Origin: Symsagittifera roscoffensis
Taxonomy: Eukaryota > Xenacoelomorpha > Acoela > Convolutidae
Direction: 5' to 3'
DNA: 64,000 nt
NCBI RefSeq assembly: GCF_963678635.1
Contig: NW_026971182.1
Coordinates: 1-64,000 of the forward strand
The notes under the pieces: model-generated
Told to the model about the DNA's origin: nothing
Database searches by the model: none
Seen by the model: only the letters and a program-made list of their open reading frames with translations
Part shown: positions 44,201 to 59,400 of the stretch, one piece after another
How positions within the stretch are numbered: position 1 is the first letter of the stretch
Layout of the letters: each line of letters starts with the position of its first letter
Made by a program: the position numbers and the translations under genes

Positions 44201-45960
44201 CAAAGTTTTGGTCGAAACATAGTCGAACAAAAAGCCGAGTAAAATATGTGGTCGAAACATCGTCGAACAAAATGTCAAGTGCAATGTGTCGTCGAAACAT
44301 AAACGAACAAAAAGTTGAGTGCAATGTGTGGTCGAAACATAGTCGAACACAAAGTGTGGTAGAAACATAGTAAAACAAAAAGTCGAGTACAATATATGGT
44401 CGATACAAAGTCGAACAAAAAGTGGAGTACAATGTTGTGTGGTCGAACAAAAAGTCGAACAAAGAGTCGAGTTCAATGTGTGGTTGAAACATCGTCGAAC
44501 AAAACGTCGAGTGCAATGGGTGGTCGAAATATAAACGACCAAAAAATCGAGTGCAATGTGTGGTCGAAACATAGTCGAACACAAAATGTGGTGGAAACAT
44601 TGTCGAAAAAAAAGTCGAGTACAATGTATGGTCGATACAAAGTGAACAAAAAGTCGAGTACAATATGTGGTCGAACGAAAAGTCGAACAAAGAGTCGAGT
44701 GCAATGTGTGGTCAAAACATCGTCGAACAAAAATTCGAGTACAATGTGTGGTCGAAACATATTCGAACACAAAGTGTTGGTCGAAACATTGTCGAACAAA
44801 AAGCCGAGTAAAATGTGTGGTCGAAACATCGTCGAACTAAAAGTCGTATACAAGGTGTGTTCAAAACATAATCGAACACAAAGTTTTGGTCGAAACATAG
44901 TCGAACAAAAAGCCGAGTAAAATGTGTGGTCGAAACATCGCCGAACAAAATGTCAAGTGCAATGTGTCGTCGAAACTTAAACGAACAAAAAGTCGAGTGC
45001 AATGTGTGGTCGAAACATAGTCGAACACAAAGTGTGGTCGAAACATAGTCGAACAAAAAGTTGAGTACAATGTGTGGTCGAAACGTAGATGAACAAAAAG
45101 TCGAGTGCAATGTGTGGTCGAAACATCGTCGAACACAAAGTGTGATCGAAACATAGTCGAACAAAAAGTCGAGTGCAATGTGTGGTCGAAACATAGTCGA
45201 AAACAAAGTGTGGTAGAAACATAGTCGAACAAAAAGTCGAGTACAATTTATGGTCGATACAAAGTCGAACAAAAAGTGGAGTACAATGTGTGGTCGAACA
45301 AAAAGTCGAACAAAGAGTCGAGTGCAATGTGTGGTCGGAACATCGTCGAACAAAACGTCGAGTGCAATGGGTGGTCGAAACATAAACGAACAAAAAGTCG
45401 GGAGCAATATGTGGTCGAAACATCGTCGAACAAAATGTCAAGTGCATTGTGTCGTCGAAACATAAAAGAACAAAAAGTCGAGTGCAACGTGTGGTCGAAA
45501 CATAGTCGAAAACAAAGTGTGGTAGAAACATAGTCAAACAAAAAGTCGAGAACAATATATGGTCGATACAAAGTCGAACAAAAAGTGGAGTACAATGTGT
45601 GGTCGAACAAAAAGTCGAACAAAGAGTCGAGTTCAATGTGTGGTTGAAACATGGTCGAACGAAACGTCAAGTGCAATGGGTGGTCGAAATATAAACGACC
45701 AAAAAGTCGAGTGCAATGTGTGGTCGAAACATAGTCGAACACAAAGTGTGGTGGAAAAATTGTCGAACAAAAAGTCGAGTACAATGTATGGTCGATACAA
45801 AGTGAACAAAAAGTCGAGTACAATATGTGGTCGAACAAAAAGTCGAACAAAGAGTCGAGTGCAATGTGTGGTCAAAAGATCGTCGAACAAAAAGTCGAGT
45901 ACAATGTGTGGTCGAAACATATTCGAACACAAAGTGTTGGTCGAAACATAGTCGAACAAA
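41300..45960. repeat. Satellite sub-block with the GAACAAAGAGTCGAG variant, left
   Basis: The variant GGTCGAACAAAAAGTCGAAC followed by AAAGAGTCGAG occurs about a dozen times here (for example near 41391, 41842, 43161, 44450, 45295, 45830). Larger units repeat at roughly 1.2 kb, for instance 44473-44898 against 45633-46058, offset 1160. The variant is absent from 46-60 kb. Confidence 0.75.
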
Positions 45961-48054
45961 AAGCCGAGTAAAATGTGTGGTCGAAACATCGTCGAACAAA
46001 AAGTCGAGTACAAGGTGTGTTCAAAACATAGTCGGGCACAAAGTTTTGGTCGAAACATAGTCGAACAAAAAGCCGAGTTAAATGAGTGGTCGAAACATCG
46101 CCGAACAAAATGTCAAGTGCAATGTGTCGTCGAAACTTAAACGAACAAAAAGTCGAGTGCAGTGTGTGGTCGAAACATAGTCGAACACAAAGTGTGGTCG
46201 AAACATAGTCGAACAAAAAGTTGAGTACAATGTATGGTCGATACAAAGTCTAACAAAAAGTGGAGTACAATGTGTGGTCGAAACGTAGTCGAACAAAAAG
46301 TCGAGTGCAATGTGTGGTCGAAACATCGTCGAACAAAAAGTCGAGTGCAATGTGTGGTCGAAACATAAACGAACAAAAAGTCGAGTACAATGTGTGGTCG
46401 AAACATAGTCGAACACAAAGTTTTGGTCGAAACATAGTCGAACAAAAAGCCGAGTACAATGTGTGGTCAAAACATCGTCGAACAAAAAGTCGAGTACAAT
46501 GTGTGGTCGAAACATAGTCGAACACAAAGTGTTGGTCGAAACATAGTCGAACAAAAAGCCGAGTAAAATGTGTGGTCGAAACATCGTCGAACAAAAAGTC
46601 GAGTACAAGGTGTATTCAAAACATAGTCGAACACAAAGTTTTGGTTGAAACATAGTCGAACAAAAAGCCGAGTACAATGTGTGGTCAAAACATCGTCGAA
46701 CAAAAAGTCGAGTACAATGTGTGGTCGAAACATAGTCGAACACAAAGTGTTGGTCGAAACATAGTCGAACAAAAAGCCGAGTAAAATGTGTGGTCGAAAC
46801 ATCGTCGAACAAAAAGTCGAGTACAAGGTGTATTCAAAACATAGTCGAACACAAACTTTTGGTCGAAACGTCGTCGAACAAAATGTCAAGTGCAATGTGT
46901 CGTCGAAACTTAAACGAACAAAAATTCGAGTGCAAGGTGCGGTCGAAACATAGTCGAACACAAAGTGGAGTAAAATGTGTGGTCGAAACGTAGTCGAACA
47001 AAAAGTCGAGTGCAATGTGTGGTCGAAACATCGTCGAACAAAAATTCGAGTACAATGTGTGGTCGAAACATAGTCGAACACAAAGTGTTGGTCGAATCAT
47101 AGTCGAACAAAAAGCCGAGTACAATGTGTGGTCAAAACATCGTCGAACAAAAAGTCGAGTACAATGTGTGGTCGAAACATAGTCGAACACAAAGTTTTGG
47201 TCGAAACATAGTCGAACAAAAAGCCGAGTACAATGCGTGGTCAAAACATCGTCGAACAAAAAGTCGAGTACAATGTGTGGTCGAAACATAGTCGAACACA
47301 AAGTGTTGGTCGAAACATAGTCGAACAAAAAGCCGAGTAAAATGTGTGGTCGAAACATCGTCGAACAAAAAGTCGAGTACAAGGTGTATTCAAAACATAG
47401 TCGAACACAAAGTTTTGGTCGAAACATAGTCGAACAAAAAGCCGAGTACAATGTGTGGTCAAAACATCGTCGAACAAAAAGTCGAGTACAATGTGTGGTC
47501 GAAACATAGTTGAACACAAAGTGTTGGTCGAAACATAGTCGAACAAAAAGCCGAGTAAAATGTGTGGTCGAAACATCGTCGAACAAAAAGTCGAGTACAA
47601 GGTGTATTCAAAACATAGTCGAACTCAAACTTTTGGTCGAAACGTCGTCGAACAAAATGTCAAGTGCAATGTGTCGTCGAAACTTAAACGAACAAAAATT
47701 CGAGTGCAAGGTGCGGTCGAAACATAGTCGAACACAAAGTGGAGTAAAATGTGTGGTCGAAACGTAGTCGAACAAAAAGTCGAGTGCAATGTGTGGTCGA
47801 AACATCGTCGAACAAAAATTCGAGTACAATGTGTGGTCGAAACATAGTCGAACACAAAGTGTTGGTCGAAACATAGTCGAACAAAAAGCCGAGTACAATG
47901 TGTGGTCAAAACATCGTCGAACAAAAAGTCGAGTACAATGTGTGGTCGAAACATAGTCGAACACAAAGTGTTGGTCGAAACATAGTCGAACAAAAAGCCG
48001 AGTAAAATGTGTGGTCGAAACATCGTCGAACAAAAAGTCGAGTACAAGGTGTGT

Positions 48055-48968
48055 TCAAAACTTAGTCGAACAAAATGTCAAGTGCAATGTGTCGTCGAAA
48101 CTTAAACGAACGAAAAGTCGAGTGCAATGTGTGGTCGAAACATAGTCGAACACAAAGTGTGGTCGAAACATAGTCGAACAAAAAGTTGAGTACAATGTAT
48201 GGTCGATACAAAGTCGAACAAAAAGTGGAGTACAATGTGTGGTCGAAACGTAGTCGAACAAAAAGTTGAGTGCAAAGTGTGGTCGAAACATCGTCGAACA
48301 AAAAGTCGAGTGTAATGTGTGGTCGAAACATAAACGAACAAAAAGTCGAGTACAATGTGTGGTCGAAACATCGTCGAACAAAAAGTCGAGTACAATGTGT
48401 GGTCGAAACATAGTCGAACACAAAGTGTTGGTCGAAACATAGTCGAACAAAAAGCCGAGTAAAATGTGTGGTCGAAACATCGTCGAACAAAAAGTCGAGT
48501 ACAAGGTGTGTTCAAAACTTAGTCGAACAAAATGTCAAGTGCAATGTGTCGTCGAAACTTAAACGAACGAAAAGTCGAGTGCAATGTGTGGTCGAAACAT
48601 AGTCGAACACAAAGTGTGGTCGAAACATAGTCGAACAAAAAGTTGAGTACAATGTATGGTCGATACAAAGTCGAACAAAAAGTGGAGTACAATGTGTGGT
48701 CGAAACGTAGTCGAACAAAAAGTTGAGTGCAAAGTGTGGTCGAAACATCGTCGAACAAAAAGTCGAGTGTAATGTGTGGTCGAAACATAAACGAACAAAA
48801 AGTCGAGTACAATGTGTGGTCGAAACATCGTCGAACAAAAAGTCGAGTACAATGTGTGGTCGAAACATAGTCGAACACAAAGTGTTGGTCGAAACATAGT
48901 CGAACAAAAAGCCGAGTAAAATGTGTGGTTGAAACATCGTCGAACAAAAAGTCGAGTACAAGGTGTGT
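48055..48968. repeat. 457-bp higher-order unit, two copies
   Basis: The segment starting at 48055 recurs at 48512 almost unchanged, and its first part again at 48969, giving 457-bp spacing. Confidence 0.85.
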
Positions 48969-49871
48969 TCAAAACTTAGTCGAACAAAATGTCAAGTGCA
49001 ATGTGTCGTCGAAACTTAAACGAACGAAAAGTCGAGTGCAATGTGTGGTCGAAACATAGTCGAACACAAAGTGTGGTCGAAACATAGTCGAACAAAAAGT
49101 TGAGTACAATGTATGGTCGATACAAAGTCGAACAAAAAGTGGAGTACAATGTGTGGTCGAAACGTAGTCGAACAAAAAGTTGAGTGCAAAGTGTGGTCGA
49201 AACATCGTCGAACAAAAAGTCGAGTGTAATGTGTGGTCGAAACATAAACGAACAAAAAGTCGAGTACAATGTGTGGTCGAAACATAGTCGAACACAAAGT
49301 GTTGGTCGAAACATAATCGAACAAAAAGCCGAGTACAATGTGTGGTCAAAACATCGTCGAACAAAAAGCCGAGTACAATGTGTGTTCAAAACATAGACGA
49401 ACACAAAGTTTTGGTCAAAACATAGTCGAACAAAAAGCCGAGTAAAATGTGTGGTCGAAACATCGCCGAACAAAATGTCAAGTGCAATGTGTCGTCGAAA
49501 CTTAAACAAACAAAAAGTCGAGTGCAATGTGTGGTCGAAACATAGTCGAACACAAAGTGTGGTCGAAACATAGTCGAACAAAAAGTTGAGTACAATGTAT
49601 GGTCGATACAAAGTCTAACAAAAAGTGGAGTACAATGTGTGGTCGAAACGTAGTCGAACAAAAAGTCGAGTGCAATGTGTGGTCGAAACATCGTCGAACA
49701 AAAAGTCGAGTGCAATGTGTGGTCGAAACATAAACGAACAAAAAGTCGAGTACAATGTGTGGTCGAAACATAGTCGAACACAAAGTGTTGGTCGAAACAT
49801 AGTCGAACAAAAAGCCGAGTAAAATGTGTGGTCGAAACATCGTCGAACAAAAAGTCGAGTACAAGGTGTGT

Positions 49872-51737
49872 TCAAAACTTAGTCGAACAAAATGTCAAGT
49901 GCAATGTGTCGTCGAAACTTGAACGAACGAAAAGTCGAGTGCAATGTGTGGTCGAAACATAGTCGAACACAAAGTGTGGTCGAAACATAGTCGAACAAAA
50001 AGTTGAGTACAATGTATGGTCGATACAAAGTCGAACAAAAAGTGGAGTACAATGTGTGGTCGAAACGTAGTCGAACAAAAAGTTGAGTGCAAAGTGTGGT
50101 CGAAACATCGTCGAACAAAAAGTCGAGTGTAATGTGTGGTCGAAACATAAACGAACAAAAAGTCGAGTACAATGTGTGGTCGAAACATAGTCGAACACAA
50201 AGTGTTGGTCGAAACATAATCGAACAAAAAGCCGAGTACAATGTGTGGTCAAAACATCGTCGAACAAAAAGCCGAGTACAATGTGTGTTCAAAACATAGT
50301 CGAACACAAAGTTTTGGTCAAAACATAGTCGAACAAAAAGCCGAGTAAAATGTGTGGTCGAAACATCGCCGAACAAAATGTCAAGTGCAATGTGTCGTCG
50401 AAACTTAAACGAACAAAAAGTCGAGTGCAATGTGTGGTCGAAACATAGTCGAACACAAAGTGTTGGTCGAAACATAATCGAACAAAAAGCCGAGTACAAT
50501 GTGTGGTCAAAACATCGTCGAACAAAAAGCCGAGTACAATGTGTGTTCAAAACATAGTCGAACACAAAGTTTTGGTCAAAACATAGTCGAACAAAAAGCC
50601 GAGTAAAATGTGTGGTCGAAACATCGCCGAACAAAATGTCAAGTGCAATGTGTCGTCGAAACTTAAACGAACAAAAAGTCGAGTGCAATGTGTGGTCGAA
50701 ACATAGTCGAACACAAAGTGTTGGTCGAAACATAGTCGAACAAAAAGCCGAGTAAAATGTGTGGTCGAAACATCGTCGAACAAAAAGTCGAGTACAAGGT
50801 GTGTTCAAAACTTAGTCGAACAAAATGTCAAGTGCAATGTGTCGTCGAAACTTGAACGAACGAAAAGTCGAGTGCAATGTGTGGTCGAAACATAGTCGAA
50901 CACAAAGTGTGGTCGAAACATAGTCGAACAAAAAGTTGAGTACAATGTATGGTCGATACAAAGTCGAACAAAAAGTGGAGTACAATGTGTGGTCGAAACG
51001 TAGTCGAACAAAAAGTTGAGTGCAAAGTGTGGTCGAAACATCGTCGAACAAAAAGTCGAGTGTAATGTGTGGTCGAAACATAAACGAACAAAAAGTCGAG
51101 TACAATGTGTGGTCGAAACATAGTCGAACACAAAGTGTTGGTCGAAACATAATCGAACAAAAAGCCGAGTACAATGTGTGGTCAAAACATCGTCGAACAA
51201 AAAGCCGAGTACAATGTGTGTTCAAAACATAGTCGAACACAAAGTTTTGGTCAAAACATAGTCGAACAAAAAGCCGAGTAAAATGTGTGGTCGAAACATC
51301 GCCGAACAAAATGTCAAGTGCAATGTGTCGTCGAAACTTAAACGAACAAAAAGTCGAGTGCAATGTGTGGTCGAAACATAGTCGAACACAAAGTGTTGGT
51401 CGAAACATAATCGAACAAAAAGCCGAGTACAATGTGTGGTCAAAACATCGTCGAACAAAAAGCCGAGTACAATGTGTGTTCAAAACATAGTCGAACACAA
51501 AGTTTTGGTCGAAACGTAGTCGAACAAAAAGTCGAGTGCAATGTGTGGTCGAAACATCGTCGAACAAAAAGTCGAGTGCAATGTGTGGTCGAAACATAAA
51601 CGAACAAAAAGTCGAGTACAATGTGTGGTCGAAACATAGTCGAACACAAAGTGTTGGTCGAAACATAGTCGAACAAAAAGCCGAGTAAAATGTGTGGTCG
51701 AAACATCGTCGAACAAAAAGTCGAGTACAAGGTGTGT
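49872..51737. repeat. 933-bp higher-order unit, two copies
   Basis: Segments at 49872 and 50805 are near identical, and the first part recurs at 51738, giving 933-bp spacing. Internal parts of the two copies differ by exchange of a few monomers. Confidence 0.8.
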
Positions 51738-53405
51738 TCAAAACTTAGTCGAACAAAATGTCAAGTGCAATGTGTCGTCGAAACATAAACGAACGAAAAG
51801 TCGAGTGCAATGTGTGGTCGAAACATAGTCGAACACAAAGTGTGGTCGAAACATAGTCGAACAAAAAGTTGAGTACAATGTATGGTCGATACAAAGTCGA
51901 ACAAAAAGTGGAGTAAAATGTGTGGTCGAAACGTAGTCGAACAAAAAGTTGAGTGCAAAGTGTGGTCGAAACATCGTCGAACAAAAAGTCGAGTGTAATG
52001 TGTGGTCGAAACATAAACGAACAAAAAGTCGAGTACAATGTGTGGTCGAAACATAGTCGAACACAAAGTGTTGGTCGAAACATAGTCGAACAAAAAGCCG
52101 AGTAAAATGTGTGGTCGAAACATCGTCGAACAAAAAGTCGAGTACAAGGTGTGTTCAAAACTTAGTCGAACAAAATGTCAAGTGCAATGTGTCGTCGAAA
52201 CTTAAACGAACGAAAAGTCGAGTGCAATGTGTGGTCGAAACATAGTCGAACACAAAGTGTGGTCGAAACATAGTCGAACAAAAAGTTGAGTACAATGTAT
52301 GGTCGATACAAAGTCGAACAAAAAGTGGAGTACAATGTGTGGTCGAAACGTAGTCGAACAAAAAGTTGAGTGCAAAGTGTGGTCGAAACATCGTCGAACA
52401 AAAAGTCGAGTGTAATGTGTGGTCGAAACATAAACGAACAAAAAGTCGAGTACAATGTGTGGTCGAAACATAGTCGAACACAAAGTGTTGGTCGAAACAT
52501 AGTCGAACAAAAAGCCGAGTAAAATGTGTGGTCGAAACATCGTCGAACAAAAAGTCGAGTACAAGGTGTGTTCAAAACTTAGTCGAACAAAATGTCAAGT
52601 GCAATGTGTCGTCGAAACTTAAACGAACGAAAAGTCGAGTGCAATGTGTGGTCGAAACATAGTCGAACACAAAGTGTGGTCGAAACATAGTCGAACAAAA
52701 AGTTGAGTACAATGTATGGTCGATACAAAGTCGAACAAAAAGTGGAGTACAATGTGTGGTCGAAACGTAGTCGAACAAAAAGTTGAGTGCAAAGTGTGGT
52801 CGAAACATCGTCGAACAAAAAGTCGAGTGTAATGTGTGGTCGAAACATAAACGAACAAAAAGTCGAGTACAATGTGTGGTCGAAACATAGTCGAACACAA
52901 AGTGTTGGTCGAAACATAGTCGAACAAAAAGCCGAGTAAAATGTGTGGTCGAAACATCGTCGAACAAAAAGTCGAGTACAAGGTGTGTTCAAAACTTAGT
53001 CGAACAAAATGTCAAGTGCAATGTGTCGTCGAAACTTAAACGAACGAAAAGTCGAGTGCAATGTGTGGTCGAAACATAGTCGAACACAAAGTGTGGTCGA
53101 AACATAGTCGAACAAAAAGTTGAGTACAATGTATGGTCGATACAAAGTCGAACAAAAAGTGGAGTACAATGTGTGGTCGAAACGTAGTCGAACAAAAAGT
53201 TGAGTGCAAAGTGTGGTCGAAACATCGTCGAACAAAAAGTCGAGTGTAATGTGTGGTCGAAACATAAACGAACAAAAAGTCGAGTACAATGTGTGGTCGA
53301 AACATAGTCGAACACAAAGTGTTGGTCGAAACATAATCGAACAAAAAGCCGAGTACAATGTGTGGTCAAAACATCGTCGAACAAAAAGCCGAGTACAATG
53401 TGTGT
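51738..53405. repeat. 417-bp higher-order unit, four copies
   Basis: Equivalent positions recur at 51738, 52155, 52572 and 52989, exactly 417 bp apart, with very few differences. This is the most regular part of the array. Confidence 0.9.
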
Positions 53406-56400
53406 TCAAAACATAGTCGAACACAAAGTTTTGGTCAAAACATAGTCGAACAAAAAGCCGAGTAAAATGTGTGGTCGAAACATCGCCGAACAAAATGTCA
53501 AGTGCAATGTGTCGTCGAAACTTAAACGAACAAAAAGTCGAGTGCAATGTGTGGTCGAAACATAGTCGAACACAAAGTGTTGTTCGAAACATAATCGAAC
53601 AAAAAGCCGAGTACAATGTGTGGTCAAAACATCGTCGAACAAAAAGCCGAGTACAATGTGTGTTCAAAACATAGTCGAACACAAAGTTTTGGTCAAAACA
53701 TAGTCGAACAAAAAGCCGAGTAAAATGTGTGGTCGAAACATCGCCGAACAAAATGTCAAGTGCAATGTGTCGTCGAAACTTAAACGAACAAAAAGTCGAG
53801 TGCAATGTGTGGTCGAAACATAGTCGAACACAAAGTGTGGTCGAAACATAGTCGAACAAAAAGTTGAGTACAATGTATGGTCGATACAAAGTCTAACAAA
53901 AAGTGGAGTACAATGTGTGGTCGAAACGTAGTCGAACAAAAAGTCGAGTGCAATGTGTGGTCGAAACATCGTCGAACAAAAAGTCGAGTGCAATGTGTGG
54001 TCGAAACATAAACGAACAAAAAGTCGAGTACAATGTGTGGTCGAAACAAAGTCGAACACAAAGTGTTGGTCGAAACATAGTCGAACAAAAAGCCGAGTAA
54101 AATGTGTGGTCGAAACATCGTCGAACAAAAAGTCGAGTACAAGGTGCGTTCAAAACTTAGTCGAACAAAATGTCAAGTGCAATGTGTCGTCGAAACTTAA
54201 ACGAACGAAAAGTCGAGTGCAATGTGTGGTCGAAACATAGTCGAACACAAAGTGTGGTCGAAACATAGTCGAACAAAAAGTTGAGTACAATGTATGGTCG
54301 ATACAAAGTCGAACAAAAAGTGGAGTACAATGTGTGGTCGAAACGTAGTCGAACAAAAAGTTGAGTGCAAAGTGTGGTCGAAACATCGTCGAACAAAAAG
54401 TCGAGTGTAATGTGTGGTCGAAACATAAACGAACAAAAAGTCGAGTACAATGTGTGGTCGAAACATAGTCGAACACAAAGTGTTGGTCGAAACATAATCG
54501 AACAAAAAGCCGAGTACAATGTGTGGTCAAAACATCGTCGAACAAAAAGCCGAGTACAATGTGTGTTCAAAACATAGTCGAACACAAAGTTTTGGTCAAA
54601 ACATAGTCGAACAAAAAGCCGAGTAAAATGTGTGGTCGAAACATCGCCGAACAAAATGTCAAGTGCAATGTGTCGTCGAAACTTAAACGAACAAAAAGTC
54701 GAGTGCAATGTGTGGTCGAAACATAGTCGAACACAAAGTGTTGGTCGAAACATAATCGAACAAAAAGCCGAGTACAATGTGTGGTCAAAACATCGTCGAA
54801 CAAAAAGCCGAGTACAATGTGTGTTCAAAACATAGTCGAACACAAAGTGTTGGTCGAAACATAATCGAACAAAAAGCCGAGTACAATGTGTGGTCAAAAC
54901 ATCGTCGAACAAAAAGCCGAGTACAATGTGTGTTCAAAACATAGTCGAACACAAAGTTTTGGTCAAAACATAGTCGAACAAAAAGCCGAGTAAAATGTGT
55001 GGTCGAAACATCGCCGAACAAAATGTCAAGTGCAATGTGTCGTCGAAACTTAAACGAACAAAAAGTCGAGTGCAATGTGTGGTCGAAACATAGTCGAACA
55101 AAAAGTGTGGTCGAAACATAGTCGAACAAAAAGTTGAGTACAATGTATGGTCGATACAAAGTCTAACAAAAAGTGGAGTACAATGTGTGGTCGAAACGTA
55201 GTCGAACAAAAAGTCGAGTGCAATGTGTGGTCGAAACATCGTCGAACAAAAAGTCGAGTGCAATGTGTGGTCGAAACATAAACGAACAAAAAGTCGAGTA
55301 CAATGTGTGGTCGAAACATAGTCGAACACAAAGTGTTGGTCGAAACATAGTCGAACAAAAAGCCGAGTAAAATGTGTGGTCGAAACATCGTCGAACAAAA
55401 AGTCGAGTACAAGGTGTGTTCAAAACTTAGTCGAACAAAATGTCAAGTGCTATGTGTCGTTGAAACTTAAAAGAACGAAAAGTCGAGTGCAATGTGTGGT
55501 CGAAACATAGTCGAACACAAAGTGTGGTCGAAACATAGTCGAACAAAAAGTTGAGTACAATGTATGGTCGATACAAAGTCGAACAAAAAGTGGAGTACAA
55601 TGTGTGGTCGAAACGTAGTCGAACAAAAAGTTGAGTGCAAAGTGTGGTCGAAACATCGTCGAACAAAAAGTCGAGTGTAATGTGTGGTCGAAACATAAAC
55701 GAACAAAAAGTCGAGTACAATGTGTGGTCGAAACATAGTCGAACACAAAGTGTTGGTCGAAACATAATCGAACAAAAAGCCGATCACAATGTGTGGTCAA
55801 AACATCGTCGAACAAAAAGCCGAGTACAATGTGTGTTCAAAACATAGTCGAACACAAAGTTTTGGTCAAAACATAGTCGAACAAAAAGTTGAGTACAATG
55901 TGTGGTCGAAACATAGTCGAACACAAAGTGTGGTCGAAACATAGTCGAACAAAAAGTTGAGTACAATGTATGGTCGATACAAAGTCGAACAAAAAGTGGA
56001 GTACAATGTGTGGTCGAAACGTAGTCGAACAAAAAGTTGAGTGCAAAGTGTGGTCGAAACATCGTCGAACAAAAAGTCGAGTGTATTGTGTGGTCGAAAC
56101 ATAAACGAACAAAAAGTCGAGTACAATGTGTGGTCGAAACATAGTCGAACACAAAGTGTTGGTCGAAACATAATCGAACAAAAAGCCGAGTACAATGTGT
56201 GGTCAAAACATCGTCGAACAAAAAGCCGAGTACAATGTGTGTTCAAAACATAGTCGAACACAAATTTTTGGTCAAAACATAGTCGAACAAAAAGCCGAGT
56301 AAAATGTGTGGTCGAAACATCGCCGAACAAAATGTCAAGTGCAATGTGTCGTCGAAACTTAAACGAACAAAAAGTCGAGTGCAATGTGTGGTCGAAACAT

Positions 56401-59400
56401 AGTCGAACACAAAGTGTGGTCGAAACATAGTCGAACAAAAAGTTGAGTACAATGTATGGTCGATACAAAGTCTAACAAAAAGTGGAGTACAATGTGTGGT
56501 CGAAACGTAGTCGAACAAAAAGTCGAGTGCAATGTGTGGTCGAAACATCGTCGAACAAAAAGTCGAGTGCAATGTGTGGTCGAAACATAAACGAACAAAA
56601 AGTCGAGTACAATGTGTGGTCGAAACATAGTCGAACACAAAGTGTTGGTCGAAACATAGTCGAACAAAAAGCCGAGTACAATGTGTGGTCAAAACATCGT
56701 GGAACAAAAAGTCGAGTACAATGTGTGGTCGAAACATAGTCGAACACAAAGTGTTGGTCGAAACATATTCGAACAAAAAGCAGAGTAAAATGTGTGGTCG
56801 AAACATTGCCGAACAAAATGTCAAGTGCAATGTGTCGTCGAAACTTAAACGAACAAAAAGTCGAGTGCAATGTGTGGTCGAAACATAGTCGAACACAAAG
56901 TGTGGTCGAAACATAGTCGAACAAAAAGTTGAGTACAATGTATGGTCGATACAAAGTCTAACAAAAAGTGGAGTACAATGTGTGGTCGAAACGTAGTCGA
57001 ACAAAAAGTCGAGTGCAATGTGTGGTCAAAACATCGTGGAACAAAATGTCAAGTGCAATGTGTCGTCGAAACTTAAACGAACAAAAATTCGAGTGCAATG
57101 TGCGGTCGAAACATAGTCGAACACAAAGTGGAGTAAAATGTGTGGTCGAAACGTAGTCGAACAAAAAGTCGAGTGCAATGTGTGGTCGAAACATCGTCGA
57201 ACAAAAAGTCGAGTACAATGTGTGGTCGAAACATAGTCGAACACAAAGTGTTGGTCGAAACATAGTCGAACAAAAAGCCGAGTACAATGTGTGGTCAAAA
57301 CATCGTCGAACAAAAAGTCGAGTACAATATGTGGTCAAAACATAGTCGAACACAAAGTGTTGGTCAAAAAATAGTCGAACAAAAAGCCGAGTAAAATGTG
57401 TGGTCGAAACATCGTCGAACAAAAAGTTGAGTACAAGGTGTGTTCAAAACATAATCGAACACAAAGTTTTGGTCGAAACATCGTCGACCAAAATGTCAAG
57501 TGCAATGTGTCGTAGAAATTTAAACGAACAAAAAGTCGAGTGCAATGTGTGGTCGAAACATAGTCGAACACAAAGTGTGGTCGAAACATAGTCGAACAAA
57601 AAATTGAGTACAATGTATGGTCGATACAAAGTCGAACAAAAAGTGGAGGACAATGTGTGGTCGAAACGTAGTTGAACAAAAAGTCGAGTGCAAAGTGTGG
57701 TCGAAACATCGTCGAACAAAAAGTCGAGTGTAATGTGTGGTCGAAACATAAACGAACAAAAAGTCGAGTACAATGTATGGTCGAAACATAGTCGAACACA
57801 AAGTGTACAAAAAAGCCGAGTACAATGTGTGGTCAAAACATCGTCGATCAAAAAGTCGAGTACAATGTGTGGTCGAAACATAGTCGAACACAAAGTGTTG
57901 GTCGAAACATAGTCGAACAAAAAGCCGAGTAAAATGTGTGGTCGAAACATCGTCAAACAAAAATTCGAGTACAAGGTGTGTTCAAAACATAGTCGAACAC
58001 AAAGTTTTGGTCGAAACATAGTCGAACAAAAGGCCGAGTAAAGTGTGTGGTCGAAACATCGTCGAACAAAATGTCAAGTGCAATGTGTCGTCGAAACTTA
58101 AACGAACAAAAAGTCGAGTGCAATGTGTGGTCGAAACATAGTCGAACACAAAGTGTGGTCGAAACATAGTCGAACAAAAAGTTGAGTACAATGTATGGTC
58201 GATACAAAGTCGAACAAAAAGTGGAGTACAATGTGTGGTCGAAACGTAGTCGAACAAAAAGTCGAGTGCTATGTGTGGTCAAAACATCAACGAACAAAAA
58301 GTCGAGTGCAATGTGTGGTCGAAACATAAACGAACAAACAGTCGAGTACAATGTGTGGTCGAAACATAGTCGAACACAAAGTATTGGTCGAAATATAGTC
58401 GAACAAAAAGCCGAGTACAATGTGTGGTCGAAACATAGTCGAACACAAAGTGTGGTCAAATTATAGACGAACAAAAAGTTGAGGACAATATATGGTCGAT
58501 ACAAAGTCGAACAAAAAGTGGAGTACAATGTGTGGTCGAAACGTAGTCGAACAAAAAGTCGAGTGCAATGTGTGGTCGAAACATCAACGAACAAAAAGTT
58601 GAGTACAATGTGTGGTCGAAACATAGTCGATCAAAAAGTCGAGTACAATGTGTGGTCGAAACCTAGTCAAACAAAAAGTCGAGTGCAACGTGTGGTCGAA
58701 ACATAGTCGAACAAAAAGTCCAGTACAATGTAGGGTCGAAACTTAGTCGAACAAAAAGTCGAGTACAATGTGTGGTCGAAACATAGTCGAACACAAAGTG
58801 TTGGTCGAAACATAGTCGAACAAAAAGCCGAGTACAATGTGTGGTCAAAACATCGTCGAACAAAAAGTCGAGTACAATGTGTGGTCGAAACATAGTCGAA
58901 CACAAAGTGTTGGTCGAAACATAGTCGAACAAAAAGCCGAGTAAAATATGTGGTCGAAACATCGTCAAACAAAAATTCGAGTAGAAGGTGTGTTCAAAAC
59001 ATAGTCGAACACAAAGTTTTGGTCGAAACATAGTCAAACAAAAGGCCGAGTAAAGTGTGTGGTCGAAACATCGTCGAACAAAATGTCAAGTGCAATGTGT
59101 CGTCGAAACTTAAACGAACAAAAAGTCGAGTGCAATGTGTGGTCGAAAAATAGTCGAACACAAAGTGTGGTCGAAACTTAGTCGAACAAAAAGTTGAGTA
59201 CAATGTATGGTCGATACAAAGTCGAACAAAAAGTGGAGTACAATGTGTGGTCGAAACGTAGTCGAACAAAAAGTCGAGTGCAATGTGTGGTCGAAACATA
59301 GTCGAACAAAAAGTCCAGTACAATGTAGGGTCGAAACTTAGTCGAACAAAAAGTCGAGTACAATGTGTGGTCGAAACATAGTCGAACACAAAGTGTTGGT

